Origin: Mesostigma viride
Lineage: Eukaryota > Streptophyta > Mesostigmatophyceae > Mesostigmatales > Mesostigmataceae
Direction of reading: 5' to 3'
DNA length: 64,000 nt
NCBI GenBank assembly: GCA_009746045.1
Contig: RPFO01000380.1
Location: 1,867,899 to 1,931,898 of the forward strand
Under the pieces are notes generated by a model that was not told the DNA's origin, made no database searches, and saw nothing but the letters and a program-made list of their open reading frames with translations. A program made the translations under genes and the position numbers. This document shows, piece after piece, positions 22,466 to 33,999 of the stretch (its first letter is position 1; each line of letters begins with the position of its first letter).

Positions 22466-24736
22466 ATGGATGGTGGTGGTGGTGAGGTGCTGGCACGCAT
22501 GGATGGTGGTGGTGGGGTGCTGGCACGCATGGATGGTGGTGGTGGGTGGCTGGCATGCATGGATGGTGGTGGTGGGTGGCTGGCACGCATGGATGGTGGT
22601 GGTGGGGTGCTGGCATGCATGGATGATGGTGGTGGGGTGCTGGCATGCATGGATGGTGGTGGTGGGTGCTGGCACGCATGGATGGTGGTGGTGGGTGCTG
22701 GCATGCATGGATGGTGGTGGTGGGTGCTGGCATGCATGGATGGTGGTGGTGGGTGCTGGCACGCATGGATGGTGGTGGTGGGTGGCTGGCATGCATGGAT
22801 GGTGGTGGTGGGGTGCTGGCACGCATGGATGGTGGTGGTGGGGTGCTGGCATGCATGGATGGTGGTGGTGGCTGGCATGCATGGATGGTGGTGGTGGGTG
22901 CTGGCACGCATGGATGGTGGTGGTGGGGTGCTGGCACGCATGGATGGTGGTGGTGGGTGGCTGGCATGCATGGATGGTGGTGGTGGGTGCTGGCACGCAT
23001 GGATGGTGGTGGTGGGGTGCTGGCATGCATGGATGGTGGTGGTGGGTGGCTGGCATGCATGGATGGTGGTGGTGGGTGGCTGGCATGCATGGATGGTGGT
23101 GGTGGGTGCTGGCATGCATGGATGGTGGTGGTGGGTGCTGGCATGCATGGATGGTGGTGGTGGGTGGCTGGCATGCATGGATGGTGGTGGTGGGTGCTGG
23201 CACGCATGGATGGTGGTGGTGGGTGCTGGCACGCATGGATGGTGGTGGTGGGTGGCTGGCATGCATGGATGGTGGTGGTGGGTGCTGGCACGCATGGATG
23301 GTGGTGGTGGGTGCTGGCACGCATGGATGGTGGTGGTGGGTGCTGGCACGCATGGATGGTGGTGGTGGGTGGCTGGCATGCATGGATGGTGGTGGTGGGG
23401 TGCTGGCATGCATGGATGGTGGTGGTGGGTGGCTGGCATGCATGGATGGTGGTGGTGGGTGGCTGGCACGCATGGATGGTGGTGGTGGGTGGCTGGCACG
23501 CATGGATGGTGGTGGTGGGTGCTGGCACGCATGGATGGTGGTGGTGGGTGGCTGGCATGCATGGATGATGGTGGTGGGTGGCTGGCACGCATGGATGGTG
23601 GTGGTGGGTGGCTGGCACGCATGGATGTGGTGGTGGGTGGCTGGCATGCATGGATGGTGGTGGTGGGTGCTGGCACGCATGGATGGTGGTGGTGGGGTGC
23701 TGGCACGCATGGATGGTGGTGGTGGGTGGCTGGCATGCATGGATGGTGGTGGTGGGGTGCTGGCACGCATGGATGATGGTGGTGGGGTGCTGGCATGCAT
23801 GGATGTGGTGGTGGGGTGCTGGCATGCATGGATGGTGGTGGTGGGTGGCTGGCATGCATGGATGGTGGTGGTGGGTGGCTGGCACGCATGGATGGTGGTG
23901 GTGGGGTGCTGGCACGCATGGATGGTGGTGGTGGGGTGCTGGCACGCATGGATGGTGGTGGTGGGTGGCTGGCATGCATGGATGGTGGTGGTGGGTGCTG
24001 GCACGCATGGATGGTGGTGGTGGGTGCTGGCATGCATGGATGATGGTGGTGGGGTGCTGGCATGCATGGATGGTGGTGGTGGGTGGCTGGCATGCATGGA
24101 TGATGGTGGTGGGGTGCTGGCATGCATGGATGGTGGTGGTGGGTGGCTGGCATGCATGGATGGTGGTGGTGGGTGGCTGGCACGCATGGATGGTGGTGGT
24201 GGGTGGCTGGCACGCATGGATGGTGGTGGTGGGTGGCTGGCACGCATGGATGGTGGTGGTGGGTGGCTGGCACGCATGGATGGTGGTGGTGGGTGGCTGG
24301 CACGCATGGATGGTGGTGGTGGGTGGCTGGCACGCATGGATGATGGTGGTGGGTGGCTGGCATGCATGGATGGTGGTGGGGTGCTGGCACGCATGGATGG
24401 TGGTGGGGTGCTGGCATGCATGGATGATGGTGGTGGGGTGCTGGCATGCATGGATGGTGGTGGTGGGTGGCTGGCACGCATGGATGGTGGTGGTGGGGTG
24501 CTGGCATGCATGGATGGTGGTGGTGGGTGGCTGGCACGCATGGATGGTGGTGGTGGGTGGCTGGCACGCATGGATGGTGGTGGTGGGGTGCTGGCATGCA
24601 TGGATGATGGTGGTGGGGTGCTGGCATGCATGGATGGTGGTGGTGGGTGGCTGGCACGCATGGATGGTGGTGGTGGGTGGCTGGCACGCATGGATGATGG
24701 TGGTGGGGTGCTGGCATGCATGGATGGTGGTGGTGG
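22466..24736. repeat. ~32-bp minisatellite, about 70 units
   Basis: The units read GGTGGTGGTGGGTGGCTGGC then AYGCATGGAT, with length variants of 1-3 bp and a C/T variant in GCACGCAT/GCATGCAT. The G-runs suit G-quadruplex formation. Open frames of 800 codons and more across it on both strands are repeat artefacts, as length variants put it in all frames. Confidence 0.95.
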
Positions 24737-25240
24737 ACATATCGCTGGCTGAGGACCAACACGAAAAACGAAGCCATATCGCTGGCTGAGGACCAACACG
24801 AAAAAAGAAAACATATCGCTGGCTGACGACCAACACGAAAAAAGAAAACATATCGCTGGCTGACGACCAACACGAAAAAAGAAAACATTTAGGTGGCTTA
24901 GGACCAACACGAAAAAAGAAAACATTTAGCTGGCAGAGGACCAATACGAAAAAATACTCTGGTCGCTCGCTGAGGACCAACCCTTAAAAAGAAGCCGTGT
25001 CGCTGGCTGAGGACCAACACGAAAAAAGAAAACATATTGCTGGCTGAGGACCAACCCTAAAAAAGAAGGCATATCGCTGGCTGAGGACCAACACGAAAAA
25101 AGAAGCCATGTCGCTGGCTGAGGACCAACCCTTAAAAAGAAGGCATATCGCTGGCCGAGAACCAACCAGAAAAAAGAAGTCATGTCGCTGGCTGAGGACC
25201 AACACGAAAAAACAAGCCATATCGCTGGCTGAGGACTACA
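24737..25240. repeat. ~37-bp tandem repeat, about 13 units
   Basis: The unit is approximately CATATCGCTGGCTGAGGACC then AACACGAAAAAAGAAAA. It directly abuts the G-rich minisatellite. Frames such as FSCWSSASD on the minus strand are repeat artefacts. Confidence 0.92.
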
Positions 25241-26059
25241 AAAGGGCATCATAGACGCCACCCTGCTCGCGCGAGTAAGTAGGGGTTCGTTGCACATTTA
25301 CCTGCACGCATAAATCAGGAAGGGGGAAAAACGGCATTGAACAGGACCACGATTAGAATTGGGCTAGCTATAAACTAACCGGACCATTTGAAGGCATAGC
25401 AACAAACATCACGCTCGACATCAAAAAAGACTGCGCTGTTGATGCACCTTTTTCATTATGGCGGCGAGTTGAGGCGGCAGATTCCTCACCATCTTCAGCT
25501 AGGCAGCGATGATTATTACAGAAAACAGCTATGGCGGCAGCAGTGGTGGTGCGGTTTTCGAAACCCAACAGCTGTTGTGACCGATCGTCCGTGGAGCGAC
25601 CCCTGTCAACGGCCCAGCGTAACCGGCGTTCAGGACGGAAAACGTGGCATGCTCGCCATTCGGCCAACGAGGCGAAACGCGGCGCTAGATTATTCTTATT
25701 GACAAACCGCGCATGCGGATTGGACGACTCACAATGTGACGTAATCCAAGCGTCGGTCTTCACGGTCCCGCAGGTATAAAAAGGAACAACACGCAGCCAA
25801 TTTGACGCTACAATCGGGATGTTTGGATTCGGGCGTCACCATGCTGCCGTGGATAACGACGTCCGCGGTTCGATTCTAGCGTGAGCCCGGTGCTTTTTTG
25901 CACGTCGTCTGAGAGATCATCTGTCATATTACCACCAGTCGTCACTCTGCAAAGCGACGTGCCTACTGCCACGTGGTATGGCAAAAATTTCGAATGCAGA
26001 ACTTTTGGGGTATACAAATAAATATATTAATGAATCGGGTATAGTAAATGTATGGGGAT
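25241..26059. other. Putative divergent spacer between genes C and B, no gene recognised
   Basis: This is a possible divergent promoter zone between the minus-strand gene C and plus-strand gene B. It contains one palindrome copy (25939-25960) and a GGTTCGATTCT B-box-like motif near 25,870. The short frames have no recognised motif. Confidence 0.4.
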
Positions 26060-26526
26060 ATACACCGCCCGCATTGGAAGTTCTAACTAAATAATTAGCT
26101 TCTGGAAAATGTTCTGGCTGAAAACCATAAAAAAAACAAAAGAAAATTAATTAATTAACTCCGGGGGCTGAGGACTGGACTCAACAAACAAACAAACAAA
26201 ATTAATTAATTAACTCATGTGGGCTCTGGGTATCACTGACCTCCACTGACTCTAGCCTATGGCCGCCGAAGGGGGGCCGCCGGGCCGGATTGCCGGCCGA
26301 ATTGGGGACGGCGTGTACGATATCTACCAAACAAACAAAAGAAATTTATTAATTAAATAAGTACCCATGTGCCTTGAACGGCTGTAGGACAAACAAACAA
26401 ACAAAAGTAAAATAAAAACCCGGGACTCTAACTGGCTCCCCAACAAACAATCCAGGGTTATTCGTAATGCAAATACGGCAAAAATTGACCCATAATAACA
26501 AACTTCCAATGCGGAGGGTGTATACT
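26060..26526. repeat. Short TIR element (MITE-like)
   Basis: The left arm at 26060-26090 includes ATATACACCGCCCGCATTGG then AAGTT. Its reverse complement lies at 26494-26526 (AACTTCCAATGCGGAGGGTG then TATAC). Between them are repeated AACAAACAAACAAA and ATTAATTAATTAA blocks and no coding sequence. Confidence 0.6.
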
Positions 26527-27020
26527 AACATGCTAGCCAATATATTTATACTTTCTGCTGTCCATATGCTTATTATTATGATTATTGTTATGAATATGAT
26601 ATATGTTCTTTCTAATATTTGTTAAATATATTTTCCTATTTACTGCTAACTTACTGTACTAGTTTTTTATATAAATGACTAGTACTAGATAGATTAATGC
26701 CATGAATACAAATTTAAAATATAGATTAAATTTTATGACAATATTACATATATTTATGGACATCACTCTTTTTTTCATACAATAAGTAGAAAATATTTAG
26801 TATTAGAGATAGCTAGTCTGTCCAGTTCATATTTCTTCTATCTAAACAATAATGATTGTAATAGAAATAGTACTAAATACTAATTAAAACTATATAAATA
26901 CCAATAAATACTTTCCATATTTCTGCTACATAATTAAACAATAATGATTAAAACAATTATGTTCAATATTCAATTTCATTTAGTAGAATCTTAAATAATT
27001 CCATGAATTAATTCACGTAT
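26527..27020. other. AT-rich spacer
   Basis: The sequence is strongly AT-rich with no open frame or repeat match. It lies upstream of gene B. Confidence 0.6.
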
Positions 27021-27116
27021 TTTCCTGTCTTGGTGTGATCATCCAGGTACCTCGGCAACGACACGACACGCCTGAAAAATGAGCCGGGAAGGTGTGTTTC
27101 CAATGATGCAAATCTT

Positions 27117-27136
27117 GGTCGCGCTGCAGCGCGACC
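27117..27136. repeat. Perfect 20-bp palindrome copy
   Basis: GGTCGCGCTGCAGCGCGACC is an exact palindrome. Two further copies follow within 190 bp (27188-27208 and 27282-27304), all just upstream of the first good gene B exon. Confidence 0.9.
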
Positions 27137-27346
27137 TCTTCTCAGTTCCATACGAAAAGGCCTTAAAACTTGTGTGTAACTTCGCAAGGGTCGCGCTGCA
27201 GAGCTACCAAAAATTTCATGAAGTTTGACTTTCTCTATATTTGCTTCGCAATTGAGATTCTTTTGTATCTGCGAAGAAGGTGGGGTCATTTCGCGGAGTG
27301 ACCCTGCTAATATGTTAATTGTCCGTGAATTTCTTTTTGTTTCTGC

Positions 27347-30300
27347 AGCACGGGAACGGGTGTTTCTTTCGCCAACCTCCTCCTCCTTGCGTGGCGGCTT
27401 TGCTAATCGACTCAATGCCCACAACTTGAGCATCGGGACACCGACGCCCCTTGCAGCGGATCTGAAAAACAGCTCGAAACGAAATTTCGGGAATGAGAAC
27501 CGCAGCACCTCGCCCGCCGTCAGGAAGCCAGCGAAAAGGCCTGGCCAGTACGCCGAGAAGAAGTCTGTTGTGGGGACTCATCTTGCTGATGAGGCGTACA
27601 ACGTAGTTCATCACATGAGGAATGAATCTACCAAGCGGGCCTCTTTTGAGGAGATTGTTGATGGCTTCAATAAGAGGGCTGACGAGCTCAAGGCGGAGCA
27701 TTTTGACATTCCGGTGGCCAAGCTTTTTGATGAGCAGCGGCTTGCACAACTGTCGAGGTCTTGGGTGGCTCGGCTGATCGCCCTTTTTGACGACCTGTCG
27801 AAATCCGACCATGACAGAGACGTCAAGATCATTTTGGTGTCAACTCTTTTTTGTGGGGACGACATCGAGAAGGAGTTTTCGGCGGCAGAGTTGGAGAGAA
27901 TGACGGGTGTCCCCGCGAAGACCATTCTCAAAGTTCGGGCGATCAGAAAGCAACAGAAGATGGAGTTCCTGACGCGTGCGCTGGCGCGAAAGAAGAGGAA
28001 GTTGCCCCAATTTGTAATCGAGTCGATCGCGCAGGCTTGGACTGATGAGGAGAACTCGCGCGCTTCGCCCCAAGAGAGGGATACCATAAAGACGCACGAA
28101 CGAGTTGGCAATCGTGCGATTTTGGTTGGTGTCCAAGGGGCCTACTTCTACCTCACCTCGAAGGAGGACATATATCTCAAGTTTTTAGCGGAGCACACGT
28201 ACTGGGACAAGAAAAGTCCGCAGTATGAGAAGGATGTCGGCATCCATGTCGGATATACGACTTTCTGCAAGTACGCCCCCAAAACCGTCAAGGGGAAGTG
28301 GAAGGAGAGAAACGTGTGCGCCTGTGAGACGCATACGGTCATGCAGTCGAAGGTAGCGGCATGGACTAGGTACTGCAAGGCGAAGCACGGCAAGAACTGC
28401 AAGTGCGGCGACGAGTGTGAGGGATGTTTAAGGGCGAGATTGCCTGACGGCACGTGCGGGATGTTCGAAAGCCTGCACACGACCGAATGGGTGAAGCACT
28501 TCCATTGCCGTGTGGCGGAGGCGGATGGGGGTAGTGAGCTGGGGGGTGGGGCAAACTCGGCGAGAAACGAAGAGGAGGAAGGGGACAATAATGTGACGGA
28601 AGATGAATGGCAGGGGCAAGACCTTGACGATCTTGAAATAAATGAGAGGATCGTGGAGGATGAGGAAGGGGTGCCAAGGGTAGGGGACCCATCCATGGAG
28701 GAGGGGTCTGTCTTTCGCATTCTGAAGAGGGCATGTATGGAGAACTCGTGTCCCGAGTCCCGGTGTGGCATCAAAGACTGGGTGTTGTGTGACCGGGACA
28801 AGAATTCAACAGAACTACTAAATTGGTTCAGATACGTGAAGAAGGAGGTAGTGGTTTCCCGACCGGCAGGGGAGGTAAGCGTGTTTGGATTTTGTGACGC
28901 AATTATTTCGCAGCGTCATTCTGCAGCGCGATGTTAATTTAAAGGCTTTTCTGATACTTTATGAATATGTTACTTGCAAATTTACTTCATCCCTTGGTTA
29001 AAACAGGACGCGACCGATCGGCGGGTCCCGGAGAAGGTCAAGCGGCCCGTACAGGAAACGATGAGGTCAACGCCCGCGCAGCTGAGGCTGGCGATTATCG
29101 AGAGTTGGGAGGACTTTACCAACCACTGCTTTACGTCATGGTGGCAGTCGGCAACGATCAAGGACCGGGAGAGGAACATGACTGAGGGGGATGTGCTCGT
29201 GCATGGAGATTGGGCCGAGAATTACGAGAACAACAACTACGTCCAACTGCAGTCGCAGTACTTTCACAAGACGAGCTTTGTCCTCATGCCCATGATCGTG
29301 CGATATTTGCACAATGGTGCGATGGCAAAGCGAACGTTCTTTTTTCTCGGGGAAGCCAAGATGAAGCGGGGAGAGCGGGCGCTCGTCTACGCGCTGAGGA
29401 CAATCATGGAAACCCTGCGCGGACTTGGTGTGGGGGTGAAGAGGATGTTCATGTGCTCTGACAACTGCTCATCCCAGTTCAAGTCCAAGTACGTGGTTAA
29501 CGCCGTCTTCCGCCTCCTCATGCAGGATCCCGACTTGGAATCCTTCGAGTACCACTACTTGGGTGAGCAGCACGGGAAGGGGGAGGTGGATGGTCAGGGA
29601 GCGAAGTTCAAGTGCATTGTGAGGAACATGCAATGCATTCCTGAGAACCAGGGCATCGTTACAGGGCGCCAGATCGTCAAGTACATGCGGGACAGCTGGG
29701 AAGGAGGCAAAACCACGAGCAGGGAGTCGGCCCGCGCTCGGGCAGAGGGCGTCCACCGTCATTTCTTTCATTTTCCTGAGGTGCGAAACTCAATTTTTCT
29801 TGAACTTGATTGAGGTATCTCTGCAGAGTGACCTTTTGCCCATTTGCATTTTATTATTTGATAATGCTAAAAGAACTGGTATGAATTAGCGTCTTATATA
29901 GTGAAAAATGCATGCAAAGCACTTTCAAAGGGGTATCTCTGCAGAGTGACCCTTCATGTGTACTTGATCTATTGCAGAGTTCCATTATACGGCGTATTAT
30001 ACGGTATTATACGGTATAATACGCGTTATACAAGGTCGAGCGGATAATTTTTATCCGTTTTATACGATTTGCGTATTTTTACGTATAATACGGCGAATAA
30101 CACGTATCAGCGCGCGTATAATGGGGTTTTCGCGCTCATCCGAGGTCCGGCAGCCAAATTTTTCGTGCGGGAACCAAGGCGGGAAAGCAAGGGAACATAG
30201 AAACACTACGGAAACCATCCACTGGTTGACATTTGGCGACCGTGAGACACAAGGATCTTACAAGCAAGCTACACTGTAGCATGGCAACCCTCCATGCTGT

Positions 30301-32247
30301 TTAGGTGTCTGCCCTTGCCTCTCGGGCAGCCATGCACCGAATATTGAAGTCATACAGAAAACTGACTGGTACGAGAGCATGGCCGCTTTAGATTTTAGGC
30401 ATGATCCTTAGGTCTTGAAAAGCTTATATCCTTGGCCAGGCAGCGTTGGGATGTGCGCGAATGTGTCTCGACCTTCTGCTCGATGCGGCAACCTCGTTTC
30501 AGCAACCAGGTGGCGACCGTGCATGTGCTAACTGTTGATAGGCGGGAAATGCCCCTACATTTGAACGCGGATAGCTGTTTCACGTTATTCCTTACATGAT
30601 TTATAAGCGACGACGGCCAGGAAAGGCTCGCAGCTACGTCCATCAGGTGGGCATGCTGGCTCCGTCAAGAAAGGTAATATGCGGTTTTGATCTGGTACGT
30701 GCTATCCTGTTCACGTGTTCATTGTACTGTATCAAGTTGTTGGGTGGATTGTAAAATAATCGTAAACCTGTAATGGAGGTTTTCTGCTTGTCTTTTGGTT
30801 GCTTTACTGCCTCTACGCATTGTTGGCTTGTGATGGTTGGGGAATACCACGACGACATGCAGATTTTGGACCAGATTTGTCTGCTATTAGCTTATGCTTC
30901 ATCGAAAGCAGTGACGTAGTGCTTGGCATTGTTTATAAATATGATAAGCTTGATGACGCGATGTTTTTTCTTGCTAAAAGCATCTCGAAACAAGTGGTTT
31001 TCTGGCCAGATCTAGCCACTATTTCTTGTTTTGCTCGCCAAAGTCAGCCTTCTTCTTGTGTGCTCCTCATGCATACAAGAAACATGGAGATGCCCAGGAC
31101 CTGCTTGCATGGAAGCATAGCCATCTTACTTCTTTTGCTTTTTTCATCTTTCCATTTCATTTGGCGTTGTTTTTTAGGGTATAATGCATAGGTAATCTAG
31201 CTCCTCGGGAACCCCGGTTTACACGTCCAGTGTTCCCAAGCACTGCTGAGCAGTGGCAACCCATGTATCATGTGTAATTTAGTGTCAGAAACATGTGGAC
31301 TGCTTGAAATGATATCAAAATGCATGAAACAACCCCAAAAACGATTAAATCCAGTATTTGCGTATAATTTCCGGATAATACCGTATTATACCGTATTATC
31401 CATTATACGGACCCCGCGCGTATAACCGCGTATTGCGTATAATGGAACTCTGATCTATTGACACATACCAACTTTCCGTTTCTGACATTCTCCCTCATTG
31501 CAGGACCTCGACTCCGGCGCCCGTATGATACCGACGCGTGTCGAGGCCATCAAGCAAGCGCACTGGTGGCGCCTGGACAAGTCTGACCCGGGGCTCCTGA
31601 TGATGAGGCGTTTTTCGTGCTACTGCCCAGCCTGCCTAGCTAACAGGTGGGAGGAGTGCCGGACCGAGTGGACACATATCGAGGAATTTAACGATGAGGG
31701 CCAAACGATGAAAACTTTCCGCCTGATGCCGCCAACGCAGCCCATACCTCCGGTTCGCCAGCTGACGCGGGCGGAACTGCTGAAGGATCAAAGGGATGCC
31801 ATTGGCAGGCAGATGCGCATGTATGATTACATCGCAGTTCCGTCAGACAGAGAGGACGTGAACCACAATTCCGCCCACCCTTTTTGGGTGATGCAGGTGG
31901 TGAGGGAGGCCTCAGTGCTGGAGAAGGAGGAGGTTAGGTGGGTTGAGGGACAAAACGGACGGCAGAAGGAGATTTTCTTGCCCGGCCACGCCGTTCTGGC
32001 GGTTCGGCTGTGGAAGCGAGATATGCATGACCCCCTGCATTTTACTCTGGATTTGGCTGATTGGCCGGAGTCCCGCCCAGCCGACCTGGTCGATTGCTAT
32101 CTGTGCATCTCCGCTGCTCTTCCGCTCCAGTGCATGGTCCTTGGCAACCAAAGGCAAGCCTACGTTGATATGAGCAAGGAGCTTGACGCGTGGCTAACCG
32201 CTCTTGTACGCAACCAGCAAGCCCCGGAGGGGCTGCCACCGGCTTAA
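27347..32247 (+). CDS. Gene B: DDE/RNase H-fold transposase-like protein, three exons
   Basis: The exons are 27347-28874 (5' boundary set at an acceptor TTTCTGCAG; upstream exon or start not found), 29007-29780 and 31504-32247 (stop TAA). The donors are GTAAGC and GTGCGA, the acceptors AAAACAG and ATTGCAG, and all junctions are phase 0, giving about 1,015 residues. A cysteine-rich segment (CKCGDECEGC) is near residue 355. Exon 2 holds VLVHGDWAENYENNNYVQ, MCSDNCSSQFKSK and LGEQHGKGEVDGQGAKFK. This order and spacing match, from memory, a class of eukaryotic DDE transposases with DFAENY, SDG..AQYKN and HGKG..DG motifs. I do not name the superfamily. Exon 3 is an accessory C-terminal domain with a small Cys motif (CYCPACL). 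The protein probably cuts and joins element ends. Confidence 0.75.
29975..31452. mobile_element. hAT-like non-autonomous element in a gene B intron
   Basis: It begins CAGAGTTCCATTATACG and ends with CGTATAATGGAACTCTG, an exact 17-bp inverted repeat. It is flanked by the 8-bp duplication ATCTATTG (29967-29974 and 31453-31460), the length typical of hAT. Subterminal regions are packed with GTATTATACGG-type repeats on both sides, another hAT habit. It is 1,478 bp long with no transposase frame, so it depends on an hAT enzyme elsewhere. Insertion left the splice sites of the host intron intact. Confidence 0.92.
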
Positions 32248-32842
32248 ACTTTCGGGGACGCTCCGCAGCGCCACCCCTACGGATCTTTAAGCCTGGGCTT
32301 TATTCGCCTACGGTTGGGACAGTGTTTATTCGTGTTTATATATTTTTGGAGAACATTTTTTTGTTTTTTCATATGTTACATTAGATGACAAGTGGCTGGG
32401 AACATTGTTAGCCTCGGTAGTGACAAATTTTAGTATATTTCCGTGTCAAAATGGCGAGTATTTTATTTAACTTGTACAATAATTTTTTCGAATTACAAAT
32501 TTATAATTTGGTTTGACCTAAAAATCATGTCGTCACTCAAATATGTAGTTGCTGTGTAGGACTTTCCGTCTGCAAATTGGTTCGTACTAATTTCGAATGT
32601 CACAACAATGTTACTGTACTAAGGCCTCTTTGGTAGATGTCTTAAAACACAAATTCGCTCCGGAAGTGCCAAAGTACCTTGCTTGTAACCGGACTAGTTA
32701 CGAATTGTGATTGGAAGGTTGTCCCCTACAACCACAAGGAATAGAGGGGACGCTCCGCAGCGCCACCCATACGACAGTCCGGACCGGGCTTTGCTGAAAT
32801 AATTTTCTCACTCGCAACTTAGCCATCAAACTCACTTTTACG
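32248..32842. other. Spacer with two palindrome copies
   Basis: Between the gene B stop and the next frame there are two GGGGACGCTCCGCAGCGCCA-type copies (32254-32276, just after the stop codon, and 32746-32768). The rest is AT-rich with no gene. Confidence 0.6.
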
Positions 32843-33315
32843 ATGGAGCGCGCCGATGTTTTTGGTTCGCAGCATACATATGTGCATGTCGATAAAAAGG
32901 AGCATGCGGCCAACATGTATGTTGAAATCGACTCCCCCCCCACGACTTCCCACGCTCCCTGCGGGGACCGTTTGGAGGTTGGGGTTCAGGTGTCATTGCG
33001 TTCGGAAACGGGATGATCGACCTGATGCCCCCAGATTCAGATTTGGCGCCTGCCCCCCGTGTTCCGGGTAAGGCCAGGGTGGTGCAATGCCTCCAGAATG
33101 AGGGCACGGAAATTTCGCCCAATGTCTCGGCTGTGCGCCTCCGGGCTGAGGCCCAGCATGAGTTCTTGAATGCGGCGGAAATAGGTGGGGCCGTATGGGC
33201 CCCCAAACAATTTTCCAACGAGCCTCCAAATTTCGTGGGGGACTTGTACAAGGGAGCGTACAAGTTTCGTGACATTGAGATCGATGGATGGGGGTCATTT
33301 CTCCAGGAAAAGTGA
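32843..33315 (+). CDS. Small gene or last exon after gene B, with a homopolymer frame break
   Basis: ATG at 32843 opens MERADVFGSQHTYVHVDKKE. At the run of eight C (32934-32941) the frame is lost, and one more C would join it to RGPFGGWGSGVIAFGNGMID in the frame that runs to the stop at 33315. The product is about 158 residues, ending EIDGWGSFLQEK. No family is recognised. Its position suggests a second gene of the same element or a further gene B exon. Confidence 0.5.
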
Positions 33316-33999
33316 ATGCCGGTCCCATTTGGCAAATATAATCGATGATTAATTCCATGCAACATTTTGCGTTGGTCAAATGTGTAAATTTGCATTATTC
33401 ATCGATTCAATAAAATTATGGGGGTGGGTATACCCACCATTTGATGGTTGAAAGTACTACTAGCTTCGTCGATTAACTCTTCTCAACATGGTCCTCTAGT
33501 CGACTAGGATTGTACCAATCCATCAGGGTATCGAGAAACTTGTTATGCCGAAACACTCCGGTCGAAAATTTCGTGCCACCTGCAGGCAATCAAAAAGCGC
33601 ACGCGGACCGACGGGAAAGAGTAGTTAGTCACGAAATTAAAAAAACGACAAAAAGTGTCACACGCGGCCCGGCGGGAAAGAGTAGTTTGTTACGAAGTTA
33701 AAAAAACGACGAAAAGTGTCACACTTTTCGGAACATTCGAAGTGGGCCCGGCCTTACGCTCAACGAGCTAAGAAAGCAGGAAAGCGCTATCTTAGGACGT
33801 TTAATACAAGAACGTACCATAACGGGCATTTATTCGTGCCCAGGCGCACAAGAAAGGCCACCCTTTCATGGAGAGGTCGGGCGCGCATCGCGCAGGCCTA
33901 ATGTTATCTTACCGCAAAATGACGGGAAAGGTAAAGATAGCAGCGGGAATTTTTACGGCTTTAGAAACATCATTAAACTAGCTTCCATTAGGACCATCA
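33316..33999. other. 3' flank with a tandem ~65-bp duplication and a shared segment
   Basis: Two copies of a GGCGGGAAAGAGTAGTT to AAAAGTGTCACAC unit lie at about 33,595-33,660 and 33,661-33,725. They run into GGAACATTCGAAGTGGGCCC, the block also found downstream of gene A at about 4,060-4,085. No gene is seen. Confidence 0.6.

Larger units (their letters stand above)
12025..32768. repeat. Dispersed ~22-bp palindrome family linked to genes A, B and C
   Basis: The idealised form GGTCACTCTGCAGAGTGACC is its own reverse complement, usually with one more G and C outside. Copies seen are 12025-12046, 16964-16985, 17196-17217, 17845-17864, 18106-18125, 19622-19643, 19838-19859, 20070-20091, 21724-21746, about ten in the array 21826-22325, 22346-22368, 22402-22425, 25939-25960, 27117-27136, 27188-27208, 27282-27304, 28913-28932, 29814-29833, 29931-29952, 32254-32276 and 32746-32768. 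Two coding relatives lie in gene A near 5087-5109 and 5707-5729. Most non-coding copies lie in an intron within roughly 30-130 bp of the 5' splice site, or just after a stop codon. I found none right of 33 kb. Confidence 0.85.

Noticed and set aside
22255-24980. Very long open frames (up to about 880 codons) on both strands
   Set aside because: They come from stop-free repeat units in a minisatellite. Composition is only His/Pro/Trp/Gly repeats and several frames are open at once.
25368-25763. 131-residue minus-strand frame as a first exon of gene C
   Set aside because: No splice site or composition link to gene C could be shown, so it was left unassigned.
25868-25890. tRNA gene suggested by GGTTCGATTCT
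   Set aside because: Only the B-box-like motif is present and no cloverleaf could be built around it.
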